The position numbers and the translations under genes were made by a program. DNA of 64,000 nt. Source: Kamptonema formosum PCC 6407 (GTDB lineage Bacteria > Cyanobacteriota > Cyanobacteriia > Cyanobacteriales > Microcoleaceae). The notes beneath the pieces are model-generated. The model worked only from the letters and a program-made list of their open reading frames with translations, had not been told where the DNA came from and did no database searches. Positions 9,267-19,089 of the stretch are shown here, piece by piece. The stretch lies in assembly GCF_000332155.1 (NCBI RefSeq), contig NZ_KB235904.1, positions 1,696,721 to 1,760,720 on the forward strand, given 5' to 3'. The stretch's first letter is position 1; each line of letters starts with the position of its first letter.

Positions 9267-10679
9267 CTAATATATTACCTCAAAAACGTCTACACTTTTG
9301 CGTTTTCCTTTAACCGTGATGTTTCCAACTTCGCGATAGGTAAAAAAGCCCTTAGTAGCTTCATAGACACTGCTACTGACAAGGATCTGTCCCCCTTGAG
9401 CGATGCCTTGCAGCCGCGATGCCAAATTTACTTCATCGCCAATTGCAGTATAGTCAAGGTGTTGCGGCGATCCGATGTTACCAATAACTACCTCGCCAGA
9501 ACTAATGCCAATACCCGTGAGGAAATTTTCTTTAATCCAGTCAACAGGAATATTTCTTAACCTCAATTGCATTCCAATCGCGGCCGCTATCGCCTGCTTC
9601 TCATTATCTATCAGTTTAGCAGGTGCGCCAAACATTGCCACAATCATATCCCCCACAAACTTATTCACAGTCCCTTCATGGCTAAAAATCACATCTACCA
9701 TGTGGGTAAAATATTCGTTCAAGTATCCCACAATCATTTCGGGAGGTAATTCCTCACATTTAGTAGTAAAATTTCTAATATCTGAAAATAAAATAGCTAT
9801 GCTTTTCTTCGCCGGAGCCAAAGAGATATCACCTTCTTTTGCGGTAATAATTGCATTTACTAATTGCGGCGGAATGTAGCGTTCCAATTGGCTTTTAATC
9901 CGCTTTTCTTGCAGCTTATTTTTATGGAGCATAGCATTCTCAATCGCTGCCGCTGCTATGGAAGCAAGACTCGTGGCAAATTTCAAATCTTGGGCTTTGT
10001 AATTCGCAGGTTCTTCGCTACTAATATTAATCACACCGAGGCAGCCATTCTGAGTTTTAAGTGGGACACAGATCAAAGAAATAATAGAATTTTCACCCGC
10101 TACAAAGCGCGGATCGTTCCAAACATTATTAACTATTTCCGCTTTATTGTTTAAAAGTACGCTGCCAGCAATCCCTATACCAGGAGACAACTGCATTTTA
10201 GTTTTTGACTCTTTGCCATCAGCGACAGCGATCTCCAGTTTTTGGCTTTGAGGATCGAGTAACATTACAGAAACGTTGGTAGCCTGAATCAGTTTTTGAG
10301 CTTCAAGAATTACTAATTTAGCGATTTCTAGCACATCTAAACAAGCCGTCAACTTCTCGGAAAGAGCGTAAAAAAGATTAATTTCTCGATATTTATCTAA
10401 TACTTCTTTTGCTAAAGTCTTTTTTTCCAATTCTTGAGCTGCCAAATAGGTTAGTAAAGAAGCGATAGCAGCAGCTTTTGGCTCTCCTAACACCCATCCA
10501 ATTACCTCTCCATCCACTTCCACAGGATATTGAGATTGACTCTGACTAGAGTCGCCCATTAATAATCTACCGTCAACAGTCTGAATACTGATTCGCGTAT
10601 CTATCACACTGAGGAGAGTATGAATTAGATATAATGCTTCTTTTTGAGAAACAAGGCGTTTAAGGCTAATTTGGCTCAT
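9267..10679 (-). CDS. GAF-domain class III adenylate/guanylate cyclase
   Basis: 470 residues. An N-terminal segment of about 90 residues is followed by a GAF sensor domain at about 105-260 ([26 protein letters not shown]), a short coiled linker ([14 protein letters not shown]) and a class III cyclase catalytic domain at about 285-470. The metal aspartates are in LFSDIRNFT and [12 protein letters not shown]. The purine-contacting Lys is in TVNKFVGD, and the transition-state Asn/Arg are in [10 protein letters not shown]. The second purine position reads DYTAIGD, that is Thr rather than Asp, the pattern described for class IIIb (bicarbonate/CO2-responsive) cyanobacterial cyclases. Its start overlaps the end of the upstream kinase frame by 14 bases, implying translational coupling. 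The product is probably cAMP. Confidence 0.9.
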   Translation of the reverse strand: MSQISLKRLVSQKEALYLIHTLLSVIDTRISIQTVDGRLLMGDSSQSQSQYPVEVDGEVIGWVLGEPKAAAIASLLTYLAAQELEKKTLAKEVLDKYREINLFYALSEKLTACLDVLEIAKLVILEAQKLIQATNVSVMLLDPQSQKLEIAVADGKESKTKMQLSPGIGIAGSVLLNNKAEIVNNVWNDPRFVAGENSIISLICVPLKTQNGCLGVINISSEEPANYKAQDLKFATSLASIAAAAIENAMLHKNKLQEKRIKSQLERYIPPQLVNAIITAKEGDISLAPAKKSIAILFSDIRNFTTKCEELPPEMIVGYLNEYFTHMVDVIFSHEGTVNKFVGDMIVAMFGAPAKLIDNEKQAIAAAIGMQLRLRNIPVDWIKENFLTGIGISSGEVVIGNIGSPQHLDYTAIGDEVNLASRLQGIAQGGQILVSSSVYEATKGFFTYREVGNITVKGKRKSVDVFEVIY

Positions 10680-11663
10680 TTGTTTTTATATCTATCTGTA
10701 TAGTATCTCCTTTATTTTCTCCTAGCATCAGGAAGAAAGTATTTTCTAAATCTTTTTCAAATCTCAGAGCTTGCAAAATCTCAGATTTTTGCCAAACATC
10801 AGCATTAGCAATAATTAAATCTGGTTTTACAGACATCGCCTTATTCCTGAACTCTTCACCCGTAAGAGCTTCTGTCACGCTGTAACCTCTCGCTTTCAAT
10901 ACATCGGCTAAACTTCTGACTTCTGACACATTTTCATCCACAATTAAAACTTTCTTTTTGGAAGAGCCTTGAGATAGCAGCCAGCCAATTTCTTGAAGCA
11001 TAGGTTCTGAATCACTGGACTTCACAAAATAGCGATCCACTCCAATACGATAACCTCTTTCTTTATCTTCAATACCAGAATTAATAACAATAGGAATGCT
11101 CATGGTCATCGGATCGTTTCTGAGAATAGCTGCCACATCGAAACCATTCATTTCCGGCATCATCACATCTAAAATAATTAAGTCTGGTAGTTCCTGTTTA
11201 GCCATGACTACTGCTTCCTTACCGTCTTTTGCTTCCTTGACGATGTAACCTTCTGCCTCTAATTGTTGTCTTAGTAGTTGACGGAGGTTAGCCTCATCAT
11301 CCACAACTAGAATAGTTTTCTTCTGTTCATTGCCACCCAGTGTAGCATTAGAAACACGATCTCTCAACTGTTTAAGGAAGGTAGTCATGTCTAGCTTCTT
11401 GAGGCTCGATTCTGCTTCTTCTGCTGGCTTTAAGGGCAATATAAACGAGAAATTACTGCCCTTACCCAACTCACTTTCTACCCAAATTTTGCCGCCATGA
11501 TGCTCTATAATTTGCTTACAAATCGGCAGGCCTAGACCAGTACCTTTAGGTTTATCTGTTAAGGTTTCACCGACTTGCTTAAACTTTTCAAATACTTTTG
11601 GTTGATCGGCTTCGCTGATTCCCATACCTGTATCGATGATGCTAATCTTAATTTTATCGCCGA
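10666..11663 (-). CDS. C-terminal part of frameshifted hybrid sensor kinase (HATPase end plus two receivers)
   Basis: This frame continues the histidine kinase of the next entry after a one-base shift; an internal ATG at 11625 could start a 319-residue product. It supplies the missing ATPase motifs ([18 protein letters not shown] and [18 protein letters not shown]). Receiver 1 follows ([11 protein letters not shown], phosphoacceptor in [15 protein letters not shown]), then receiver 2 ([12 protein letters not shown]). In receiver 2 the phosphoacceptor region reads LIIANADVW and lacks the normal strand-end Asp, so it is probably degenerate. The last bases overlap the cyclase start. Together with the upstream part the intact protein would be about 1008 residues. 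Confidence 0.85.
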
Positions 11664-13693
11664 TTTTTTTTAGCTTGGCAAGTTACAAAGCCTTTATCGG
11701 TAAACTTGATGGAATTAGAAAGCAAATTAATCATTACTTGAATCAATTTATCCCGATCTCCAACCAACTCAGGTAGATTCTCTTCTATATCTTTAATTGG
11801 CTCTAGTCCTTTATTTTCAAACAGAGCAAAAGTTGCCGCAATTGCTCTATCGATCAAATCATCTACCTTCATTGGTTGCATCTTCCAATCTATCTTACCT
11901 GCCTCCATTTTGGCAACATCTAAAAGGTCATTGATCAGGTCTGTTAGCCGTTGACCTTCGCTAACAATAATCTGAAGATTATCTCCTACTTGTTTCACGG
12001 CCCGCTGAACTTTTTTATCCTCTGTCACCACGATTGGGAAGACATTCTCCTCTAATTTCTTCTGGATAAGTTTAGCAAAACCTAGAACAGAAGTAAGGGG
12101 AGTTCGTAGTTCGTGAGAAACGGTAGAAATAAAATCTGTTTTCATCTGATCTACTTCTTTTTCCGCAGTAATATCTCGAATCAAAATTACGGAACCAATA
12201 TAAGTTGGAGCTTGGCTATCCGATGCAGATTTTTTAAGAATTGCAACTGCGGAACCCTTAGCAAATCTGCCACCTTGTAGCGCTAACTCTACAGTTGAAA
12301 TTTCGTGAGGAGGCTGTTTAGTATTATCTATCAATTTAGATACTTCACTCCCGAATATCTCCTCAGTAAATTTACCTGTTAAATCGAGGCGATCGAGGGC
12401 GAACATATTAGTAAGAGCTGGATTAAAACGAGTGATTCTCCCGTTATAATTTGTGACTAACAAGCCATCAGCAATTGTATCGATAATTGAGGCTAGATAA
12501 CTCATAGTATCTTGAAGTTCTGCTGTAGCTGCTGTCACCCGTTGTTCAAGAGTTTGACTGTAATTTGAAAGCTTTTGATTGGAAAGCTTTAGTTGACCCG
12601 TCATCTGGTTAAAAGCTTGTGCCAAAATCCCAATTTCATCCTCGGTGAGAACTGGTGCTGAGGAGTTCAAATTCCCGCTAGCTACCTCTATTGCAGTGTT
12701 GGCAATCGCCAGAATTGGCTGAGTAATCCGGCGCGACATCAGATAAACTGCTACTAATAAAATACCAGCCGAACTCAATCCAATCAGCAAGATTTCTCTG
12801 GCTAGTCTGTTGGCGGGTTCAAAAGCTTCTGCTTGGCTCATTTCTGCTAGTAATGCGAGATTTTGATTGGTGAGCCAACGATAGTTACTAATAACTGGAA
12901 CTTTTTTATAGTTTTTATAAAGCCCTTGACCGTTGTTTTTGGCAAGCGCGGCATCAATACCAAAGCTATTCACACCTTCGTCTGAGTTTGTGTTTTTTTC
13001 ATCCCCTGATATAAAGATATTTCTATTATTGGCTCGACCCACCAAATAAGTTTCTCCTGTCTTGCCCAATCCAGTTTTTTCCCTAATTAAGTCGTCTACA
13101 CCTTTAAGATCCAAGTTAACAGCAATCGCACCCATTTTGACACCATTTCTATCTAAAATTGGGGTGGCAAAAGTGATGGCAGATTTTCCATTTGAGGCGT
13201 AAAAATTGGGAACAACTGCATTAGCACCTTCACGAGTAAAATAAGTGGTGGGATCTCCTAAAGGTCTAAATTTACCTTGAATATTCGTGTTTTCTCCATA
13301 AACAAATACCACAAATCCTCCATTCGTGGTAATGAGAACACTTTGCAAACTTGGTTTAACAGCAATTATATCTGAAAAATATTTTGTGAGGCGCTCGACA
13401 GCTATTTTATAGCTGGGATCTAAGTTATCTACAGTTAGCAAAATAGCTATTTGTTGTTGTATTTCTGGCAATTGGCTCATTAAAAGCACATCCTTGCGTT
13501 GAGTTTCAACCCATTGATTAAGTTGAAATTCCTTCAGGGAAGTGGCCACCGTTAAACGATCTTGAACAGATTGCTGTAAAGCATCTTTAGCACGAGTATA
13601 AGCAGCCCAAGCCACAATACTCACCGTCACCACTGACAATACTGAAAAATAGCTGACAAGTTGATTTAGTAGGCTGCGTTTCCAAAACTTCAT
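11654..13693 (-). CDS. Sensor histidine kinase, N-terminal part (dCache-HAMP-PAS-HisKA-HATPase), ends at a frameshift
   Basis: 679 residues. A first membrane helix (about 12-32) is followed by a periplasmic double-Cache-type sensor (about 40-290), a second helix ([18 protein letters not shown]), HAMP ([21 protein letters not shown]), a PAS domain, then HisKA with the phospho-His in [11 protein letters not shown] near residue 525 and the N-box [15 protein letters not shown]. The frame then stops (CQAKKNRR). The coding strand here has eight consecutive A (11664-11671); removing one A restores [19 protein letters not shown] and joins the next frame. This is a point frameshift, a sequencing error, or polymerase slippage. 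The neighbouring solute-binding lipoprotein gene suggests the sensor may read a bound ligand (inference). Confidence 0.85.
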   Translation of the reverse strand: MKFWKRSLLNQLVSYFSVLSVVTVSIVAWAAYTRAKDALQQSVQDRLTVATSLKEFQLNQWVETQRKDVLLMSQLPEIQQQIAILLTVDNLDPSYKIAVERLTKYFSDIIAVKPSLQSVLITTNGGFVVFVYGENTNIQGKFRPLGDPTTYFTREGANAVVPNFYASNGKSAITFATPILDRNGVKMGAIAVNLDLKGVDDLIREKTGLGKTGETYLVGRANNRNIFISGDEKNTNSDEGVNSFGIDAALAKNNGQGLYKNYKKVPVISNYRWLTNQNLALLAEMSQAEAFEPANRLAREILLIGLSSAGILLVAVYLMSRRITQPILAIANTAIEVASGNLNSSAPVLTEDEIGILAQAFNQMTGQLKLSNQKLSNYSQTLEQRVTAATAELQDTMSYLASIIDTIADGLLVTNYNGRITRFNPALTNMFALDRLDLTGKFTEEIFGSEVSKLIDNTKQPPHEISTVELALQGGRFAKGSAVAILKKSASDSQAPTYIGSVILIRDITAEKEVDQMKTDFISTVSHELRTPLTSVLGFAKLIQKKLEENVFPIVVTEDKKVQRAVKQVGDNLQIIVSEGQRLTDLINDLLDVAKMEAGKIDWKMQPMKVDDLIDRAIAATFALFENKGLEPIKDIEENLPELVGDRDKLIQVMINLLSNSIKFTDKGFVTCQAKKNRR

Positions 13694-13750
13694 TGTTTAC
13701 CTCCTAATAAATAATGTTAATAGTTAACTATTAACACGATCGCTCTAACT

Positions 13751-15160
13751 TCATTTCCATTCAGCAAAAATCTGTTCAATCTTGGCTATTGCTTCGTCTC
13801 CAGCTTGCTCAGGTGATAGTCCATCTTTAACAATACTCAGAATAGCCTTAGACCAAATATTCTGAGAAAGCACCTCACTGTAAGCAGGATTAAATACTTC
13901 ATAGCTAGGGCGAGTCAAGCCATTAAGTTGCTTAATTGCTATGGGTATGTGCGGATCTGTGGGATTATTCCAATAGGAATCCTGCAAAAGTTTTGGCATT
14001 ACGGGAATGATTCGCCCCTTACCTCCCTCTTTAAGAAACTGATTTAAGTTTTCCGGTTTCAGCAAATAGGAAAGAAAACTTTTAGCTTCGGCTTTATGTT
14101 GAGAAGCTTCAAATATAACTATCTGCTTAACACCTAATATAGAAGTGAGTTCCCCTCCACCTGGCTTTTCTGGCCAACCTCTCGTTACCATTTTATTAAG
14201 ATAAAGATCCGTCGATAGTTTATTGTATGGATTCTGCTCCAACTTTTGAGTTAAAGGAATTGACAGCGTACCATTAGCCGTCATTAGCGATTGACTTTCC
14301 AGAAAACTGACATTATTGCCAGAGTCTTTCCATTCTACAGAACTAGGGGGTACATAGCCATCTTTGTAAAAGTTAGCGTACTGTTTTAATGCCTTAATTA
14401 TCCCCTCGCGGTTGGCGGGATCTTTCAGCAATAAATTACCATCTTTATCTAAGATTTTTACATTATAGGCTTCCAAAAATTGTTGGAAAATTAAAAAAGT
14501 ATCAGTACCCAAAGCTGACATAGTTAAACCCAAGCCATAGATATCTGACTTACCATTTTGGCGTAAACTATCCTGAGCTTGTTTCCAATATTGCCAGAAA
14601 TTATCCCAATTAGTAGGAATTTCTTGCTCGTTTAAACCACTTTCTTGTAGGAGATTTCGCCAGTACAAAATATGTGTTGCCTGCTGTCCTATTGGTAATG
14701 AATAGTAAGACCGTTTTTTAGATATATTATTCTGAAAATATACGGCTTCTAAAGCCGTAGGATTGTACAAATATTTAAGAGGATTAATCAGATCGGAGAC
14801 ATCAGCTAACTGATTTTGCCACGCCAAACTAGGAATCAAATTTGTTTCTGCCGTTGCACTATAAAGCACATCAGGAGGATTACCATCCTTGAGTGCTTTT
14901 TGCGTCTCAGCATCAATGTTATTGAGCGGTATTAGTCTTAATTCAGCTTTTTTACCGCTTTCTTTTTCCCATCGATCTATGAGTCTTGCTACTACCTCAT
15001 TCTCTTCTGGTAAAAATCCTTGCGACCACCAAATTCGGAAACTTTGATTTTGGTGTGGTAGTGAATTTTCCGCGAGATTTGTCGGAGTATTATGGCTACA
15101 AGTAGCTAACCCAAAAAACAGTAAAAACAGTAATATTAATGTAAATACCTGCTTACGCAT
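13751..15160 (-). CDS. ABC-type extracellular sugar-binding lipoprotein (family 1)
   Basis: About 469 residues from MRKQVFTLIL; a start six codons earlier at 15178 is also possible. A lipoprotein signal peptide ends in LAT-C (Cys near 21). The mature protein shows the type 1 solute-binding pattern: FRIWWSQGFLPEENEVVARLIDRWEKESG at the start, GNPPDVLYSATA, and a GGGELTSILGVKQI hinge region. Such proteins capture sugars or oligosaccharides in the periplasm for an ABC importer. No permease or ATPase gene is nearby; instead it sits between a glycosyltransferase and a sensor kinase with a periplasmic domain. A sensory co-receptor role is therefore plausible (inference). Its start overlaps the stop of the upstream glycosyltransferase by 8 bases, so the two are co-translated. 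Confidence 0.85.
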   Translation of the reverse strand: MRKQVFTLILLFLLFFGLATCSHNTPTNLAENSLPHQNQSFRIWWSQGFLPEENEVVARLIDRWEKESGKKAELRLIPLNNIDAETQKALKDGNPPDVLYSATAETNLIPSLAWQNQLADVSDLINPLKYLYNPTALEAVYFQNNISKKRSYYSLPIGQQATHILYWRNLLQESGLNEQEIPTNWDNFWQYWKQAQDSLRQNGKSDIYGLGLTMSALGTDTFLIFQQFLEAYNVKILDKDGNLLLKDPANREGIIKALKQYANFYKDGYVPPSSVEWKDSGNNVSFLESQSLMTANGTLSIPLTQKLEQNPYNKLSTDLYLNKMVTRGWPEKPGGGELTSILGVKQIVIFEASQHKAEAKSFLSYLLKPENLNQFLKEGGKGRIIPVMPKLLQDSYWNNPTDPHIPIAIKQLNGLTRPSYEVFNPAYSEVLSQNIWSKAILSIVKDGLSPEQAGDEAIAKIEQIFAEWK

Positions 15161-16091
15161 TGTCTTTCTCAACCTCATTAGATAAGATGTTTATTTTTAA
15201 TTTAGACTTGGAAATAGCCCTTTTGTTTTCTATGAGCAATAACTTCATCCACATTAAAATAAAGTTGCTAACCAATCGGCAATAACACCATAAATCAACG
15301 TCTTTACTATACTTTTGAGTCATTGAGTAATATGCTTGAGCTATAGCTTTTTGATACTTAGGTTCAAGTTTTCCTGCTCCAATGAGTTGCGTTTCTGCTT
15401 TTGCCAAAATTCTACAAAAACTTTCTACTAACAGGGCTCTATTAGACGTAGAAACTGTCACATTGCCATATTTGCGATATACTGAATAAGAACCTGGTTG
15501 GTAGATGATTTTCGCTCCTTTTATGAGTAAAGAAATCAGAAAATCTCGATCTTGTCCGCATTTTAAGGTTTCATCCCATTTAATGCTATTAACAATGGTA
15601 CTTTTCTTAAAAAGATAGGCAATTGGAGGTAAGCAGCCATAAGCCAACAAAGATTCTAACACATCCTTACAATTTCCAGAAACTCCGAAAATATTGACAG
15701 GTTCCTGGAGAATTTCTCCATTCTCTAAATGATACTGATAATTCACATCTCCATAAACAATATCTGCCCCTGTTTCCTCTAAAAATTTAACTTGCCGTTC
15801 AATTTTATCAGGAAGTAAATAGTCATCAGCATCAAGATATTGAATGTATTCACCCCTGGATAATTCCATCCCCCTATTTCTCGCATAATTTCCGCCTCTA
15901 TTTGGCCCAGTTTCCCAAGTTAGTTTACCATTGTAACTTTTGAGCGCCTCTAAGCTTCCATCGGTAGAACCATCATCAATTACAATTACCTCAATCAGCT
16001 TGTAAGACTGCTGAAAACAGCTTTCTATGGCTGCTATCAGCCATTTCTCAGCGTTAAAGCAAGGAACAATAATTGATACAAGCTTTGCCAT
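15153..16091 (-). CDS. Family 2 glycosyltransferase
   Basis: 312 residues with a GT-A fold. The N-terminus VSIIVPCFNAEKWL and VIVIDDGSTDGS form the nucleotide-sugar site, NRGGNYARNRGMELSRGEYIQYLDADD carries the acidic DADD metal motif (87-90), and GQDRDFLISLL resembles the acceptor-side catalytic region. There is no membrane helix. The family transfers a sugar from a UDP- or GDP-sugar to glycans, lipids or proteins; the acceptor is unknown. It overlaps the solute-binding protein gene downstream, and the oxidoreductase gene lies 44 bases upstream, consistent with one transcription unit. Confidence 0.88.
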   Translation of the reverse strand: MAKLVSIIVPCFNAEKWLIAAIESCFQQSYKLIEVIVIDDGSTDGSLEALKSYNGKLTWETGPNRGGNYARNRGMELSRGEYIQYLDADDYLLPDKIERQVKFLEETGADIVYGDVNYQYHLENGEILQEPVNIFGVSGNCKDVLESLLAYGCLPPIAYLFKKSTIVNSIKWDETLKCGQDRDFLISLLIKGAKIIYQPGSYSVYRKYGNVTVSTSNRALLVESFCRILAKAETQLIGAGKLEPKYQKAIAQAYYSMTQKYSKDVDLWCYCRLVSNFILMWMKLLLIENKRAISKSKLKINILSNEVEKDNA

Positions 16092-16135
16092 AATTTGCTG
16101 TTAATTTCAGGCTGAAACTTAGGGTAAAACCATGC

Positions 16136-17344
16136 TTATTTCAAATAGGGATGGAATTTTTCAGTAAAATACACCCATTGACTGTCATTTTCCAGACTTA
16201 ATCTAGCACCCTCGACTAATGCTGTCGATACCAAAGCATCTCGAAATGTCGGTCGCCGCCCTTCAAAATCAGCAGGGGAATTATTTCCTTCTACAATCGA
16301 TGCGACATCTTTAAGAAATTGAGTGATGCTGTCTATGCCATACCCTCGATATTCAGTATACTCGCTATCCAGCCTCCTATAAGGCTGACAGAAGTACGGG
16401 TTAATATCTTCTATCCCCCCTAAGTCAGTTATAGTCTGAACGCCCCGTTTTGTTTGGTCGCTTTCAAACCTCCCTGCGGTACCGATCGCCTCAATTTTTT
16501 GCTGAGACATCGCACCATTGCAGTTAGGATCGATCCAATTGGTCAAAATCGTAGATGTAAAGCCCTGCGACCATTCAATCAATACCTGAATCGCATCATA
16601 GCTGGAAATGCCGCGTTGCGACAGCCAGTTTTTTTGTCCAGTAGCAACAATTCGGCGGGGTAAAGCTTGAGTGACAAAATAAATCAGATCGGCGTAATGT
16701 ACACCTAAATACTGAAAAATATTAGTATCCGCGACCCAGGCAGAAAAAGTTTCGCTCGGAATAATTTTGCGCTGGCTAAATTCTACATGAAAGTACAGCG
16801 GATCGCCAATAGAACCATCAGCGATCGCTTGGCGAAGTTTCAAATTAGCTAAATCCCAGCGTTTATGAAACTCCACAGCTCCGTAAACTCCATATTTTTC
16901 CGCAGCTTGGATCGTTTGCTCTGCATCCGCTACAGTTGGTGATAGGGGTTTAACCACCAGTACGTGCTTGCCACTGGCGATCGCAGCTAAAGCCATCTCT
17001 GTATGCAAATGATCCGGCGTAGTAATAATTACCGCGCCTGGATCGGGTAAATTGGCGATCGCCTCTCGATAAGCATTGCCATCCGTGCAATTCCCCATCG
17101 GGTAACGCACACAAGGCATTTCTATCCCCATTAACTCCTGAAGCTCACCAAGCTTAGCATCAAAAATAGCAAAAGACTCAGCGGACTTACTAGCAACTAA
17201 CACCCGATCGATCGTCCCCGCCTGATATTGCTGCATTACCGCTGGTAACACAGTTCCATAACCCTTGGTACTGCGGCCGCAAACATACATACCAGTACCA
17301 ATTATCAACAGATTCAGCTTTTTCTGCTCAGTATTCAATGACAT
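16136..17344 (-). CDS. Gfo/Idh/MocA-family NAD(P)-dependent oxidoreductase
   Basis: About 402 residues from ATG 17344; a TTG four codons earlier is possible. An N-terminal Rossmann fold starts NLLIIGTGMYVCGRS, followed by the family pattern VIITTPDHLHTEMALAAIASGKHVLVVKPLSPTVADAE, where K in VVKPLS matches the conserved EKP lysine, and then a C-terminal alpha/beta domain (YLGVHYADLIYFV). Members oxidise or isomerise sugars, inositols and related polyols; the substrate is unknown. It is the first gene of the minus-strand train, beside a glycosyltransferase and a sugar-binding protein, which points to carbohydrate metabolism. Confidence 0.85.
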   Translation of the reverse strand: MSLNTEQKKLNLLIIGTGMYVCGRSTKGYGTVLPAVMQQYQAGTIDRVLVASKSAESFAIFDAKLGELQELMGIEMPCVRYPMGNCTDGNAYREAIANLPDPGAVIITTPDHLHTEMALAAIASGKHVLVVKPLSPTVADAEQTIQAAEKYGVYGAVEFHKRWDLANLKLRQAIADGSIGDPLYFHVEFSQRKIIPSETFSAWVADTNIFQYLGVHYADLIYFVTQALPRRIVATGQKNWLSQRGISSYDAIQVLIEWSQGFTSTILTNWIDPNCNGAMSQQKIEAIGTAGRFESDQTKRGVQTITDLGGIEDINPYFCQPYRRLDSEYTEYRGYGIDSITQFLKDVASIVEGNNSPADFEGRRPTFRDALVSTALVEGARLSLENDSQWVYFTEKFHPYLK

Positions 17345-17568
17345 ATCTACAACCAATAATTATGCTTGCTGATAAGTGGTCGAAGATAATTAAACGTAGG
17401 GTGGACTCTATTATCCTATCCAATCAAGATAAATCTCTTCACAGGATATGTACCCATTCTACTACTTTACTATACAATATCCAGTTAATATTACGTCAAT
17501 ATTCGGGAAATTGATAGTTTTCTTAGTATATACTCTTACTCCCTCAACTTCTCAATATCTAATCCGCT

Positions 17569-18591
17569 ATGTTAAGTTTAGACAATCCCCTAGTCAAACT
17601 CTATGCCACTCTGATTGGATGGGTATTGACAGGATTTATCCTCGGTCGCTATCTACCCAAAGGAGCCTCGACAGGCTTAGGAAAATTCCTATTTTTCTGC
17701 GGCGCACCATTTAGTATTATTGCTTTCATGCGTCGTGCTAACCTCTCTGGATACCTAATAATTTCTCCCTTAACAGCGTGGACTGCTTTGTTTGTAGGGG
17801 CAGGATTAGCTTGGATTTGGATCGATTTAGGAGTCAACGACGAGCGCCTGCAAGCTATTTCTCGCGGCCTCACAAATCCCAAAAATGTTGACAGCAGGGC
17901 AACATTTGAGGAAGATAGCCGAGCGATAAAAAGTGCTTGGAGTAAACCAACTCAAGGCAGTTTTTTATTTGCAATGATGGTGGGAAATACGGGATTTTTA
18001 GGTTTTCCCATTATTTTGTCTTTAGTGGGAGCAGACTACTTTGCTTGGGCTTTGTTTTATGACTTAAGTATTACTCTCGGTATCCATGTATTCGGCGTAG
18101 CACTAGCAGCTTATTACGGTACTGCACCCAAGATCGAAGGTTGGAAAGGCCCCCTTTTGACAATATTAAAAAATCCTGCATTATGGGCTTTTGGGATTGG
18201 CTTAGTCGTGCGAATTCTGCCACTACCTCCACAAGCGGATAAAATATTGCAGACGGGTGCTTGGACAGTAATCACTTTATTCTTAATTATGATTGGGATA
18301 CAATTGAGTAAGCTTTCATCTTTTCATAATCTCAAACAGGGATTGACTTGTCTCGCTATTAAAATGTTGTTAACGCCTTTGGTTGTTGGCACGGGCTTAA
18401 TGTTTTTTGGCATCACTGGCCCGCCCAGACTTTTGTTAGTTTTGCTGATGGGTATGCCTCCAGCTTTTATCACTACTTTGTTTGCAGAAAAATATGGTTT
18501 AGACCGAGATTTGGCAGTAACTACTGTAGCAATTGGCTGCGGAGCTGTGTTATTTACTATCCCTATATGGTTATGGCTATTTGGGTTTTAA
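17569..18591 (+). CDS. AEC (auxin efflux carrier-like) family transporter
   Basis: 340 residues with about ten hydrophobic helices in two halves separated by a polar loop (SRGLTNPKNVDSRATFEEDSRAIKSAWSKPTQG, which is the middle linker). The second half shows the family-like MMVGNTGFLGFPIIL and MPPAFITTLFAEKYGLDRDLA patterns. AEC proteins are inner-membrane permeases for organic acids, amino acids or malate-like substrates; the substrate cannot be read from sequence. It is divergent from the minus-strand train, and its promoter lies in the 225-base gap. ATG 17569 is the first plausible start. Confidence 0.85.
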   Translation: MLSLDNPLVKLYATLIGWVLTGFILGRYLPKGASTGLGKFLFFCGAPFSIIAFMRRANLSGYLIISPLTAWTALFVGAGLAWIWIDLGVNDERLQAISRGLTNPKNVDSRATFEEDSRAIKSAWSKPTQGSFLFAMMVGNTGFLGFPIILSLVGADYFAWALFYDLSITLGIHVFGVALAAYYGTAPKIEGWKGPLLTILKNPALWAFGIGLVVRILPLPPQADKILQTGAWTVITLFLIMIGIQLSKLSSFHNLKQGLTCLAIKMLLTPLVVGTGLMFFGITGPPRLLLVLLMGMPPAFITTLFAEKYGLDRDLAVTTVAIGCGAVLFTIPIWLWLFGF

Positions 18592-18960
18592 ATATAGGCA
18601 GGAGGCAGGTGGCAGGAGGCAGGTGGCAGAAGGCAGGAGGTAGGTGGCTTTTGTAATACTAATTCTCCTAAAAATAGGACTTACATAAAACTATAATTGG
18701 GAGAATTTGTACAAATAAATGTAGCCATATCATTACGAACGAAGTGAAGCAATGACGATAGAAGCATAAGTAGTTGGGCATAAATAAACGTAGTCATGTC
18801 ATTGCGAACGAAGTGAAGCAATCACCTAGTCCCTGAGATTGCTTCTGTTTGCTTCGTTCCTCAGATTGCTTCGTACCTCAGATTGCTTCGCTTCGCTCGC
18901 AACTGCGCTTCGCTTGACGCGCTGCGCTTGACTCGCAATGACGAGAGAAGTATAAATAAC
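18592..18960. repeat. Intergenic repeat cluster (GGCAGGAGGCAGGT run and cattgcgaa units)
   Basis: At about 18598-18650 there is a degenerate heptamer-like GGCAGGA/GGCAGGT tandem run. At 18725-18955 there are repeated units like ATTACGAACGAAGTGAAGCA plus runs of GATTGCTTCG, with partial inverted symmetry (both ends read tcattgcgaacgaagtg / cgcaatgacgag). Similar sequence occurs near 36.6 kb. No gene was supported. Confidence 0.6.
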
Positions 18961-18961
18961 A

Positions 18962-19071
18962 AGACTTACGCACACAACCAAAGAAACCGGGTTTTTTGAG
19001 AAAAATCCTTGGTTGTGACCCACAGATTCTCTCGAAAACCCGGTTTCTGGGACTCTATGCGTAAGTCCTAG
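18962..19071. repeat. Palindromic dispersed repeat (AAACCGGGTTTTT family), copy 1
   Basis: Inverted ends GACTTACGCA...TGCGTAAGTC enclose a second inverted pair AAACCGGGTTTT...AAAACCCGGTTTC. It lies directly downstream of the PEP-CTERM gene and may serve as its transcription terminator. A second copy occurs at 20363-20471 and a half copy near 61749. Confidence 0.75.
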
Positions 19072-19089
19072 ATAATTTAAACTGAGAAA

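Noticed and set aside
9475-9879. 134-residue plus-strand frame
   Set aside because: Antisense to the conserved catalytic domain of the cyclase, which explains the sequence fully.
17448-17714. 88-residue plus-strand frame upstream of the AEC transporter
   Set aside because: It overlaps the transporter start in another frame and has no family features; the transporter explains the region.
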